DNA from: Gammaproteobacteria bacterium
Lineage (GTDB): Bacteria; Pseudomonadota; Gammaproteobacteria; Tenderiales; Tenderiaceae
NCBI GenBank assembly: GCA_016200485.1
Contig: JACQEP010000010.1
Span: forward strand, 186,001-250,000
Reading direction: 5' to 3'
DNA: 64,000 nt
The notes under the pieces are model-generated. The model did no database searches and was not told the origin of the DNA. It worked only from the letters and a program-made list of their open reading frames with translations. Positions 23,878-31,786 of this stretch are shown in pieces. The position numbers and the translations under genes were made by a program. How positions within the stretch are numbered: the first letter of the stretch is position 1; each line of letters starts with the position of its first letter.

Positions 23878-24617
23878 ATCATCAAGCACGCATTTTGCCG
23901 AATTCACGCACTCGTCAAGCCGGACTTACTCTGGTTGAAATGATGGTGGCCATCACTATCAGTCTGATACTCATGGCCGGCGTGACTCAAATATTTCTCA
24001 GCAGCAAATCCTCCCATACCGTGCAAAATGGCATGGTGCAATTACAAGAAAATGCCCGCTTTGCCTTGGATTCACTGGCCAATGATATTCAGATGGCAGG
24101 ATTCGCGGTTGCCACCGCAGCACCGAACAGAGTTACCATTGCCAGAACCCTGAACAATGCCGCAGCCAATGCCATCGCCGGCATAACCATAGCAGCAGGC
24201 AGCGATACTATTGAAGTCAATTATCAATCCGCCACTGATTGCCTTGGCAACGGTACAGGTATTGGTGGCATTGCAACTAACCTATATTTCACCGACGGCA
24301 CGAATCTCATGTGCAGCTCTAATGGCGGCGCCGCGCAAGTGATTGCCGAAGGTGTCGAAGACATGCAGATTCTCTATGGCATCGATACAAATAGCGATGG
24401 CATTGCCAATCAATATGTTGCAGCCAATGCCGGCATGACCATAACGCAAATTGTCAGCGTACGAATTGCATTGCTAGTAAACACAGTGAACTCAGTAGGC
24501 CTGAGCGCCGCCGGCACCTACTCCCTGCTCAATGAAACACCTGTCGGCCCGTTCAACGACAACCTGTTAAGACAGGTGTATACGCGTACCATAATCTTGC
24601 GCAACCAAATAACGTGA
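23874..24617 (+). CDS. pilW: type IV minor pilin PilW (operon A)
   Basis: 247 residues. The prepilin site is Q-A-G|L-T-L-V-E-M-M (about residue 17), followed by the PilW block S-S-K-S-S-H-T-V-Q-N-G and L-Q-E-N-A-R-F-A-L-D, which is strongly conserved in PilW proteins. Near the C-terminus, E-G-V-E-D-M-Q-I-L-Y-G-I-D is also typical and is repeated almost unchanged in the operon B copy. It overlaps pilV by ATGA and pilX by GTGA. Confidence 0.93.
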   Translation: MNHQARILPNSRTRQAGLTLVEMMVAITISLILMAGVTQIFLSSKSSHTVQNGMVQLQENARFALDSLANDIQMAGFAVATAAPNRVTIARTLNNAAANAIAGITIAAGSDTIEVNYQSATDCLGNGTGIGGIATNLYFTDGTNLMCSSNGGAAQVIAEGVEDMQILYGIDTNSDGIANQYVAANAGMTITQIVSVRIALLVNTVNSVGLSAAGTYSLLNETPVGPFNDNLLRQVYTRTIILRNQIT

Positions 24618-25123
24618 GCGAAGTTATGAAAGTGACTATAGATTACCGAAATAAACAGAAAGGCGTGGTACTGGTTATCAGCCTGATGATCCTGCTAGTA
24701 CTCACGATCATTGGTATTGCGTCTGTATCCAACGCCACCATAGAAGAGCGTATGGCCACTAATTTCCATCACACAACACAGTCGTTCCAGAAAGCGGAAA
24801 CTACAATTAGCAATGTCATTAATGCAGGCACATTAGGAGCCCCCGCATATGCCCAAGCGAATGACCCATTACTTCAAGCCGCTAATGTCGGCCAGGGAAA
24901 CCCCATTGGACCTATAGCCGATGCTACAGTGGATCCATTGGCAGCCAGCACATACACAGTCACTTTCCAAGGCGAACAAGCCGACGCGTGTCCAGGCAAC
25001 CCAGTTACCCAGGAATCGCCATTCATATGTAACGGCTATCAAGTGACAAGTACAGCTTCTATTGCGAACAGCGGTGCTGCTACAACACATATCCAAGGCC
25101 TCGGTCATGTCGAGCCCCGCTAA
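24614..25123 (+). CDS. pilX: type IV minor pilin PilX (operon A)
   Basis: 169 residues from a GTG that overlaps the pilW stop; an ATG 12 bases on is also possible. The N-terminus K-Q-K-G-V-V-L-V-I-S-L-M-I-L-L-V-L-T and then E-E-R-M-A-T-N has the PilX pattern. As in other PilX proteins the Glu5 of ordinary pilins is missing. It should sit near the pilus tip with PilY1. Confidence 0.9.
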   Translation: MSEVMKVTIDYRNKQKGVVLVISLMILLVLTIIGIASVSNATIEERMATNFHHTTQSFQKAETTISNVINAGTLGAPAYAQANDPLLQAANVGQGNPIGPIADATVDPLAASTYTVTFQGEQADACPGNPVTQESPFICNGYQVTSTASIANSGAATTHIQGLGHVEPR

Positions 25124-25150
25124 TTACGTTTCAACTTGGAGAAATTAATT

Positions 25151-25483
25151 ATGATCATTTTCGCGCGTAATAAAGGTTTGGTACCAGCTCTGCTTGCTGC
25201 AGGACTTCTTGTCTCGTTACAGACTGCTGGCGCCACAGCACCTCGAGAACATGGTGCCGAGGTGGACAATATTACTGTCGATCTTAATAAAGAAACTGAT
25301 GGCGGCACTCTGCGTGCGTACGGATGTAAAGAATGTCCGCTAGAACTGACAGTGAACAGCGAAACCATATTTTATATGGATAGCAAAGTAATTAACCTCA
25401 ATAAAGTTCGTGATCTATCCGGAAGGCCGGGCACAGTGATTTATCAAAAGGAAAACAAAACTGTTCTCAAGGTCATGTGGTAA
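25151..25483 (+). CDS. small exported protein of unknown function between pilX and pilY1
   Basis: 110 residues from the ATG at 25151, which has GGAGA nine bases before it. A signal peptide is clear (about residues 1-28, ending near A-G-A-T-A). The mature 80 residues have one C-K-E-C pair (about 61-64) and end V-L-K-V-M-W. I do not recognise the family. It lies inside minor pilin operon A and has no counterpart in operon B. It might be a periplasmic partner of this PilY1, perhaps redox-active through the cysteine pair. Confidence 0.7.
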   Translation: MIIFARNKGLVPALLAAGLLVSLQTAGATAPREHGAEVDNITVDLNKETDGGTLRAYGCKECPLELTVNSETIFYMDSKVINLNKVRDLSGRPGTVIYQKENKTVLKVMW

Positions 25484-25543
25484 GCCATTAACCAGGTTCG
25501 AATTAGAATGCTCCAGTACTCGGGCAATTAAGTGAGGCGTGCT

Positions 25544-28500
25544 ATGAAAACGATATTCCAACAGCTTAAGTACTTTACCTTAATCACCAGTGCCGCTTTA
25601 TGGATGGGCGGTTCAGTCATGGCTGAGGATGTCGAAGTCTATCTGGGCAATAATCTGGCCGCCTCAGATATCCGGCCCAATATCACGTTCATCATCGACA
25701 CTTCAGGCAGTATGAATACAGCGGATGTCACCGAGACAGCTGCCTCCCCAACCTATGATGCCACTGGAACCTATACCGGCAGCTGTAGCGCTACCAGGGT
25801 CTATTGGAGCACTACCGGCACTCCACCGGATTGCAGTACCACTAATCAATATGTCAGCACTAGCGCCAACAAGTGTAATGCTTCTGCCAGTGCATTAGGC
25901 AGTAGCGCAGGCGCTTCCGGTTATTATTCGGGCCGGTTTGCACAAAATAACAGCAGTACCTGGGGTGGTCTTAGCACCAGCCAGCACACCAATTATCTTG
26001 AGTGTCAGACGGATTGGGGGGTACATGGCAAGGCGAGTGGCGATGGAAAACCATACCCTGCCAATGGCGCCAATGGCCCATGGAATTCGAACGTTGCCAA
26101 GGGTATTGCCTGGGCTGCCACCGGCGGCAACTACACTCTCTACAGCGGCAATTATCTGAACTGGCGCACCAATCCCACTATCACCATCAGCAAGACGCGC
26201 CTGGAAACCGTAAAGGAGGTATTCGCCAACCTGATGGGTAGCCTCCACAATGTCAATATTGCCATCATGCGTTACGACAATAGGAGCACCACATCAAATT
26301 TGGGTGGCTACTTCGTGATGCCGATGCAGCAATTGACCGATGCTAACAAGCAAAGCTACATCGACACCGTTAACGCTTTCACCGCGGGCGGTTACACCCC
26401 CCTGGCCGAAACTTTGTACGAATCCTATCTGTATTATCGCGGTGACACCGTGAAGTTTGGTAATAGCACCAGCCCAGCCCATAACGTGGCCAGTGTGTTG
26501 GATCCCGCTAACAGCAATAAGTATAAGAGCCCAATCGAATACCCATGTCAGAAGAATTTCGTCGTATTTCTAACTGATGGTGAACCAACTTACGATACGG
26601 ATGCGGACACTGCGATTAAGGCTCTTTCAGGATTTTCCGGGGTCACGGGATCTGCCACCTGTAGCGGCGACTGCATGGACGAACTAGCGCAGTATATGAA
26701 TACCAAGGACTGCCGAACCAACCTTGACGGCGACCAAAAAGTGAGCCTGTATACCGTAGGCTTTGGCCAAGACGTTGTTCACGTGGCTCCTAATCCTCCG
26801 ACTGCTGCCGAAACGCTTCTGACCAATGCAGCCACGAAAGGCGGTGGCAAGTTTTATACCGCAGTGAATTCCACCGAACTGACAGATGCATTTAACGGCA
26901 TCATGGTCGATATCCTGGCCGTCAATACTTCCTTTATCGCCCCGGCGGTTTCGGTGAATGCATTTAATCGGTTTGCGCATCGTAGTGAACTGTATTACGC
27001 CCTGTTCAAACCGAGCTCGGAGCCAAAATGGTATGGCAACGTTAAGCGCTTCAAACTGACCGGCGATCCAGCAACAATAGTCGATGCCAATCTAGTCGAT
27101 GCTGTTGATGTGAACACGGGTTTCTTCAAAACCACGGCAACTAGTTTCTGGACACCTGCAACCGAGGCCCCAGATGGTGATGATGTCAAAAAGGGCGGCG
27201 CGGCCAGTGTATTGGCCTTGCCACGAACCGTGTACACCTACACAGGCGCCACGGCGCCCAATAACGTGATTTTATCCGCCGCGAGCAATAGTCTGAATGA
27301 AAATAATACGGCTGTCACCAAAACCATGTTGGGTGATGCCGCGATGACAGATGTACGTCGAACTGAGCTGCTACAATGGGTGCGCGGCGTGGATCTGCTG
27401 GATGAGGATACTGATACCTCGGTGACCGACATTCGCCACTATATGGGAGCTCCACTCCACTCTAAACCTGTTCTTATTACCTACGGCGGAACCGATGCCA
27501 GCCCAGATATCACACTGTTCGTCGGCACCAGTGAAGGTAATCTGGCGGCAATCAATGCCAGCAATGGCACTGAGGTGTTCTCTTTTACACCGCAGGAATT
27601 ACTGCCAAATTTGGCAACCCTGTATGATAACTCATCAAACATCTCGACAGTTTATGGTTTAGATGGGCCGTTAACCAAGTGGGTCAATGACGCCAATGAC
27701 AATGGAGTATTGTTGACTGCGGGCGGTGCTACCGAAGCTGGCGAATTTGCTTACCTCTATCAGGGCATGCGTCGCGGTGGCAAGAATTATTATGCCCTCA
27801 ATGTCACCAACCGTAGCGCCCCCGTGCTCAAATGGGTAATTACGGGCGGCGTTGGAGAGTTCAGCGAGTTGGCCCAAACCTGGTCGTCTGCTCAAAAAAC
27901 CAAAATCAAACTGAATGGTACTGACAGAAACGTGCTCATCTTCGGTGGTGGCTATGATCCTGCCCAGGATAGTAATACCACTGTTCAAAATGACACCATG
28001 GGTCGTGCCGTCTTCATTGTTGATGCCGATACTGGCGCCAAACTCTGGCAAGCAGGACCTGCCGGCTCCAGCAACGGCGGCAACCCGAATCTGGTTCTGA
28101 GCGACATGAAGTACAGTATTCCATCCGATGTCAGCATAATCGACATCAATCATGATGGTTATGCCGATCGCTTGTATGTTGGAGATATGGGCGGCCAGAT
28201 CTGGCGCTTTGACCTAAGCACTAGTAACACTGGGGCGGGTAACCTGGCCACAGCTGGTGTCATCGCCAAACTCGGCGACACCACCGTGGCTGGCAACCGC
28301 CGCTTCTACTATGCTACGGATGTATCACTGTCCCTCGATAAATCTAATCTTAATATTGCCATCGGCTCAGGTTGGCGTGAACACCCATTAGATACCGCCG
28401 TACATGATGCTTTCTTCATCATTCGCGACACAAATATCTATGGTCCTGCTCTCGACGCAAATGGCAGCCCTGTTTACACCGCCATCACCCTGTCAGATCT

Positions 28501-29014
28501 CTATGATGCGACGGCCAATGACATTGGACAGGGGGTAACCACAACTAGTGCTGCCCTATCCGGAAAGAAAGGATTGTATATTTGGCTGAAGGATTCCGCG
28601 GGTAACTTTATTGGTGAAAAAGTGGTGGCACCCTCAGTGACATTGGCAGGCATGGTCTTGTTTACCACCTATACACCAACTGCTGCCGCTGCCAACAGCT
28701 GCGCCCCTAGTCAAGGCGTTGCCAATTTCTATTTGGTCAATGTCACTGACTTCACACCAAAGGCTAATCTGGACGGTTCGGCCGATAGCACCAATTTGAC
28801 CACATCGGACCGGAAAACTGCTCTCACCAGAGGCGGCCTTGCCTCAACGCCAAGCGTAATCATTAACGGCGAGGCATTAGGCACTAATAACGCTGACAAT
28901 GCGATCGTCATTCTCTGCGGCGCCGAAAAATGTATTAAGGACCCCGACACGAACAAGAAGATCTCGAGAGAGTTATTACAGCCGCCGATTAAAACCTATT
29001 GGCAGAAACAATGA
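25544..29014 (+). CDS. pilY1: type IV pilus tip adhesin PilY1 (operon A)
   Basis: 1156 residues from ATG 25544 (GTG 25532 is the alternative). A signal peptide ends near M-A-E (about residue 28). An N-terminal von Willebrand A-type domain has the metal site F-I-I-D-T-S-G-S-M, and the region between 60 and 170 carries several cysteines. The C-terminal PilY1 beta-propeller holds the calcium loop D-I-N-H-D-G-Y-A-D followed by R-L-Y-V-G-D-M-G-G-Q-I-W-R-F-D-L, as in Pseudomonas PilY1. It should cap the pilus tip and promote pilus extension, adhesion and surface sensing. It differs strongly from the operon B copy. Confidence 0.95.
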   Translation: MKTIFQQLKYFTLITSAALWMGGSVMAEDVEVYLGNNLAASDIRPNITFIIDTSGSMNTADVTETAASPTYDATGTYTGSCSATRVYWSTTGTPPDCSTTNQYVSTSANKCNASASALGSSAGASGYYSGRFAQNNSSTWGGLSTSQHTNYLECQTDWGVHGKASGDGKPYPANGANGPWNSNVAKGIAWAATGGNYTLYSGNYLNWRTNPTITISKTRLETVKEVFANLMGSLHNVNIAIMRYDNRSTTSNLGGYFVMPMQQLTDANKQSYIDTVNAFTAGGYTPLAETLYESYLYYRGDTVKFGNSTSPAHNVASVLDPANSNKYKSPIEYPCQKNFVVFLTDGEPTYDTDADTAIKALSGFSGVTGSATCSGDCMDELAQYMNTKDCRTNLDGDQKVSLYTVGFGQDVVHVAPNPPTAAETLLTNAATKGGGKFYTAVNSTELTDAFNGIMVDILAVNTSFIAPAVSVNAFNRFAHRSELYYALFKPSSEPKWYGNVKRFKLTGDPATIVDANLVDAVDVNTGFFKTTATSFWTPATEAPDGDDVKKGGAASVLALPRTVYTYTGATAPNNVILSAASNSLNENNTAVTKTMLGDAAMTDVRRTELLQWVRGVDLLDEDTDTSVTDIRHYMGAPLHSKPVLITYGGTDASPDITLFVGTSEGNLAAINASNGTEVFSFTPQELLPNLATLYDNSSNISTVYGLDGPLTKWVNDANDNGVLLTAGGATEAGEFAYLYQGMRRGGKNYYALNVTNRSAPVLKWVITGGVGEFSELAQTWSSAQKTKIKLNGTDRNVLIFGGGYDPAQDSNTTVQNDTMGRAVFIVDADTGAKLWQAGPAGSSNGGNPNLVLSDMKYSIPSDVSIIDINHDGYADRLYVGDMGGQIWRFDLSTSNTGAGNLATAGVIAKLGDTTVAGNRRFYYATDVSLSLDKSNLNIAIGSGWREHPLDTAVHDAFFIIRDTNIYGPALDANGSPVYTAITLSDLYDATANDIGQGVTTTSAALSGKKGLYIWLKDSAGNFIGEKVVAPSVTLAGMVLFTTYTPTAAAANSCAPSQGVANFYLVNVTDFTPKANLDGSADSTNLTTSDRKTALTRGGLASTPSVIINGEALGTNNADNAIVILCGAEKCIKDPDTNKKISRELLQPPIKTYWQKQ

Positions 29015-29046
29015 GCCTGTTAACAGTAAATAGTGGAGACTTGCGC

Positions 29047-29463
29047 ATGAAAAGGAGAACAAAGGGATTTACCTTGATTGAACTTATGATCGCGGTGGCA
29101 ATCGTCGCCATACTGGCGGCGATTGCCTACCCTTCCTATGTCAGTCAAGTTCAGCAAGCGCGGCGTGCGGATGCTCAGGGGGCTTTGGTAAGCTTAAGTA
29201 ATGCGATGGAACGCTACTTTGCTGCCAATAATACCTATGTTGGTGCTGCACTCGGGGCTGGGGGGATTTTTTCAAGCACGGTCCCGATTGACGGTGGCAC
29301 CCCCACCTACAATCTTTCCATTACCGCCGTCACTGCCAACACCTACACCCTGCAGGCGGCTCCCGTAGGGGCACAGGCCGGAAACGGCAACGTAAGATTG
29401 ACAAGCACGGGTATCAAAACCTGGGATGCCAATAACAATGGCAGCTATGATCACAGCTGGTAG
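29047..29463 (+). CDS. pilE: type IV minor pilin PilE (operon A)
   Basis: 138 residues. The ATG at 29047 follows GGAGAC and puts the prepilin site K-G|F-T-L-I-E-L-M at residues 7-14; the frame extends to 28999 inside pilY1 but that part has no similarity. The ComP/PilE-type pattern A-I-A-Y-P-S-Y and A-R-R-A-D-A-Q-G-A-L is clear. It is the last gene of operon A and is followed by a terminator. Confidence 0.92.
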   Translation: MKRRTKGFTLIELMIAVAIVAILAAIAYPSYVSQVQQARRADAQGALVSLSNAMERYFAANNTYVGAALGAGGIFSSTVPIDGGTPTYNLSITAVTANTYTLQAAPVGAQAGNGNVRLTSTGIKTWDANNNGSYDHSW

Positions 29464-29490
29464 CCAACTCCAGTCATAAATTGTGTCATT

Positions 29491-29517
29491 GGGTGCCTCA
29501 GGGCGCCCTTTCTTTTA
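29491..29517 (+). terminator. terminator of minor pilin operon A
   Basis: GGGTGCC-TCAG-GGCGCCC hairpin (seven pairs, one T-G) followed by TTTCTTTT, 27 bp after the pilE stop. Confidence 0.75.
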
Positions 29518-29666
29518 CCACTTGTCGTGTTAAATCTGCCGCTCGTCTCCAGCAAGCCCTCAGCCCTTTTCGAACACTAGGCTAGCAGTTAAGCTTGCCA
29601 ACGTAATTGCATCTGCGACCCTGATGACGACAAAAGAAACCCAGGGCGCAATATTGGGGAATTCAA

Positions 29667-30170
29667 GTGAACGGAACTCACTTCGCTTTAAAACAGCGTG
29701 GTCTTACTATATTGGAAATTCTGATCGCCCTCGTCATTCTGGCTGTCGGGCTGCTGGGCGTGGCCGGATTACAAGCCTCGGCCCTGCGCAACAACCATAG
29801 TGCCTATCTCAAGAGCCAGGCGACGACGATGGTGATGGACATGGCTGACCGCATTCGCGCCAATCCTCGCGGCGCGACCCTGTATGCGGGCTATGACAGC
29901 GCTAACGCCAAGCCAGAGGATCCTGGTTGTCTGAACAAGGGTTGTAGCAGCAGTCAATTGTCGCAATACGATCTCTATGAGTGGCACCAACAACTCACTA
30001 ACCTCAAACAACCATTATTGCCTGGTGGGCGCGGCATTATCACCCTGAATGGGGATACTTATTCAGTCGTCATCCTCTGGCAAGAGGCTTGGGATAGCAG
30101 CACTCATGCTCAGTGCATTGCCGATCAGGCCGCCGACTACGCCTGTTTCAGCACGAATTTCCGCTTATGA
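29667..30170 (+). CDS. pilV: type IV minor pilin PilV (operon B)
   Basis: 167 residues from a GTG. The prepilin site is Q-R-G|L-T-I-L-E-I-L, then L-A-V-G-L-L-G-V-A-G-L-Q as in the operon A copy. The motif D-M-A-D-R-I-R-A-N-P-R-G follows, typical of PilV. It opens operon B, about 150 bp after the operon A terminator, so it probably has its own promoter. Its stop overlaps the pilW start (ATGA). Confidence 0.9.
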   Translation: MNGTHFALKQRGLTILEILIALVILAVGLLGVAGLQASALRNNHSAYLKSQATTMVMDMADRIRANPRGATLYAGYDSANAKPEDPGCLNKGCSSSQLSQYDLYEWHQQLTNLKQPLLPGGRGIITLNGDTYSVVILWQEAWDSSTHAQCIADQAADYACFSTNFRL

Positions 30171-31255
30171 GAATTCAACTTCACCTCCAGCCATGTAGGG
30201 TGCGCCATGCGCACGCGGCATCAGTTAATCCAACTTCTGGTGCGCACGGCGCACCCTACCGAATCGGTAATCTGGCGTTACGGCAGCGCGGCTTGAGCTT
30301 GGTGGAGATGATGATCGCCATTACATTGGGGATGATTTTGATCGCAGGCGTCATCCAGATTTTTAGCTCATCGAAACAAACCTACCGCGTTCAGGAGGCC
30401 ATGGGGCGCCTTCAGGAGAATGCCCGCTTTGCATTGGATGTGCTCGGACATGACTTAAGAATGGCGGGGAATCTGGGTTGTAACAGTAGCGTCACCCCCC
30501 AAAATCACGTCGCTGATCTGCCCGATTTTGGTTCCGGTATTGCAGGTTATGAGTCGAACATGTTACCGGCGCCGATATACGCCGACAAAACGTTAAAAAC
30601 AGGCGAGGTCATCAAGAATACCGACGCTGTCTTGGTTAACTCCACTGAAGACAACTTCGCCGTCATTAACGCAGCAGGAACCTCAATTTCTATAAACAAA
30701 AACGATAGCAAAATATTTGAGAACGGCGACATAGTCATTATCAGCGATTGCCATAATGCTGAAATTGTTAGACTTAACGCTGTCAACACCAGCACTGGGC
30801 AGATCACCATCGCCAGTGCTTTGAGCAACACCTATCGGAGCGATGCTCAAATCGGCCATCTTCACTCCGCGATCTATTACCTTGCCACTGATACCAACAC
30901 TGGCCTTCGCAATCTCTACCGTCGCCGCTTACAGGAAAAAGGGGGGACTCCTAGCGTTGTGCCTGAGCCTCTAATAGAAGGCATCGAAGACATGCAAATC
31001 CTTTACGGCGAAGACGTCAATGGCGATGGTAATACCCTCCGCTATGTCGCCGCCAATCATGCCGATATGAAAAAAGTGGTGAGCCTGCGTCTTCATCTAT
31101 TGTTCACCTCGCTGGAGAAGAATCTCGCGCCAGGCCCACAAAGCTATTGGTTCAATGGTGCAATGGTTACCCAGCCCGCCAACACCACAGACCGGCGTCT
31201 GTTCCGCGCCTTTACCACGACCGTTAAACTCCGCAATAAGGCTATCCAGTCATGA
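30167..31255 (+). CDS. pilW: type IV minor pilin PilW (operon B), with repeat inserted in the leader
   Basis: 362 residues from the ATG at 30167 (ATGA overlap with pilV). The prepilin site Q-R-G|L-S-L-V-E-M-M is at about residue 41, far later than usual, because a REP-like unit (30195-30259) is read in frame within the leader. The rest is normal PilW: S-S-K-Q-T-Y-R-V-Q-E, L-Q-E-N-A-R-F-A-L-D and E-G-I-E-D-M-Q-I-L-Y-G. It is about 115 residues longer than the operon A copy, half in the leader and mid region. PilD may still cut it; long leaders are known in some prepilins. Confidence 0.88.
   Translation: MRIQLHLQPCRVRHAHAASVNPTSGAHGAPYRIGNLALRQRGLSLVEMMIAITLGMILIAGVIQIFSSSKQTYRVQEAMGRLQENARFALDVLGHDLRMAGNLGCNSSVTPQNHVADLPDFGSGIAGYESNMLPAPIYADKTLKTGEVIKNTDAVLVNSTEDNFAVINAAGTSISINKNDSKIFENGDIVIISDCHNAEIVRLNAVNTSTGQITIASALSNTYRSDAQIGHLHSAIYYLATDTNTGLRNLYRRRLQEKGGTPSVVPEPLIEGIEDMQILYGEDVNGDGNTLRYVAANHADMKKVVSLRLHLLFTSLEKNLAPGPQSYWFNGAMVTQPANTTDRRLFRAFTTTVKLRNKAIQS
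30195..30259. repeat. REP-like inverted repeat inside the pilW leader
   Basis: GTAGGGTGCGCCATGCGCAC at the left and GGTGCGCACGGCGCACCCTA at the right are inverted versions of each other around a 24-base core. The right half occurs again at 40854-40874 between ribF and ileS. The unit has no stop in the pilW frame and encodes about 22 residues. Confidence 0.8.
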
Positions 31256-31773
31256 AGCAACAACACGGCTCGGCATTAATCATCAGTCTGTTAATCCTGT
31301 TGGTGATGACCATGATAGGCATCAGCGCCATGAGCACCGCCACCATGGAAGAAAAAATGTCCGCCAATGATCGCAATCAGAAAGTTGCCTTTCTTGCGGC
31401 AGAGGCGGGGCTGACTGAAGCCGAAGCATCGATCGCCCAAAATAATACCTATCAAAACTTGCAAAAAATGAGCGCCGGGGAACACTCGAGCATCTATAAA
31501 ATGGGGGCGCTCAGCACCAGTAGCCTATTTGATCCCAACAAGTGGCAAGCGGGTGCTGGCTGCACTGTCACCAAAGTCATGGGCAACAATGGTAACCAGC
31601 CTGCTTGCTACAAGGTTGAGATTCTGGAACAAACAACCCCTGGAGAAATCTGCGGTTACGGAGATTGCTCGCCGAAACCTCAATTGGTCCGTATCACCAC
31701 GCGCGGCACCGACAGCACGGGCATTGCCACAGCCCTGGTGCAAACCCACTTTGAATATGAATTAGCGCAATAA
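31252..31773 (+). CDS. pilX: type IV minor pilin PilX (operon B)
   Basis: 173 residues, overlapping pilW by ATGA. The N-terminus M-K-Q-Q-H-G-S-A-L-I-I-S-L-L-I-L-L-V-M-T and M-E-E-K-M-S-A-N-D-R-N have the PilX pattern, without Glu5. Four cysteines lie in the C-terminal 70 residues. Related to, but well diverged from, the operon A copy. Confidence 0.9.
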   Translation: MKQQHGSALIISLLILLVMTMIGISAMSTATMEEKMSANDRNQKVAFLAAEAGLTEAEASIAQNNTYQNLQKMSAGEHSSIYKMGALSTSSLFDPNKWQAGAGCTVTKVMGNNGNQPACYKVEILEQTTPGEICGYGDCSPKPQLVRITTRGTDSTGIATALVQTHFEYELAQ

Positions 31774-31786
31774 CGAGATATCCCTG

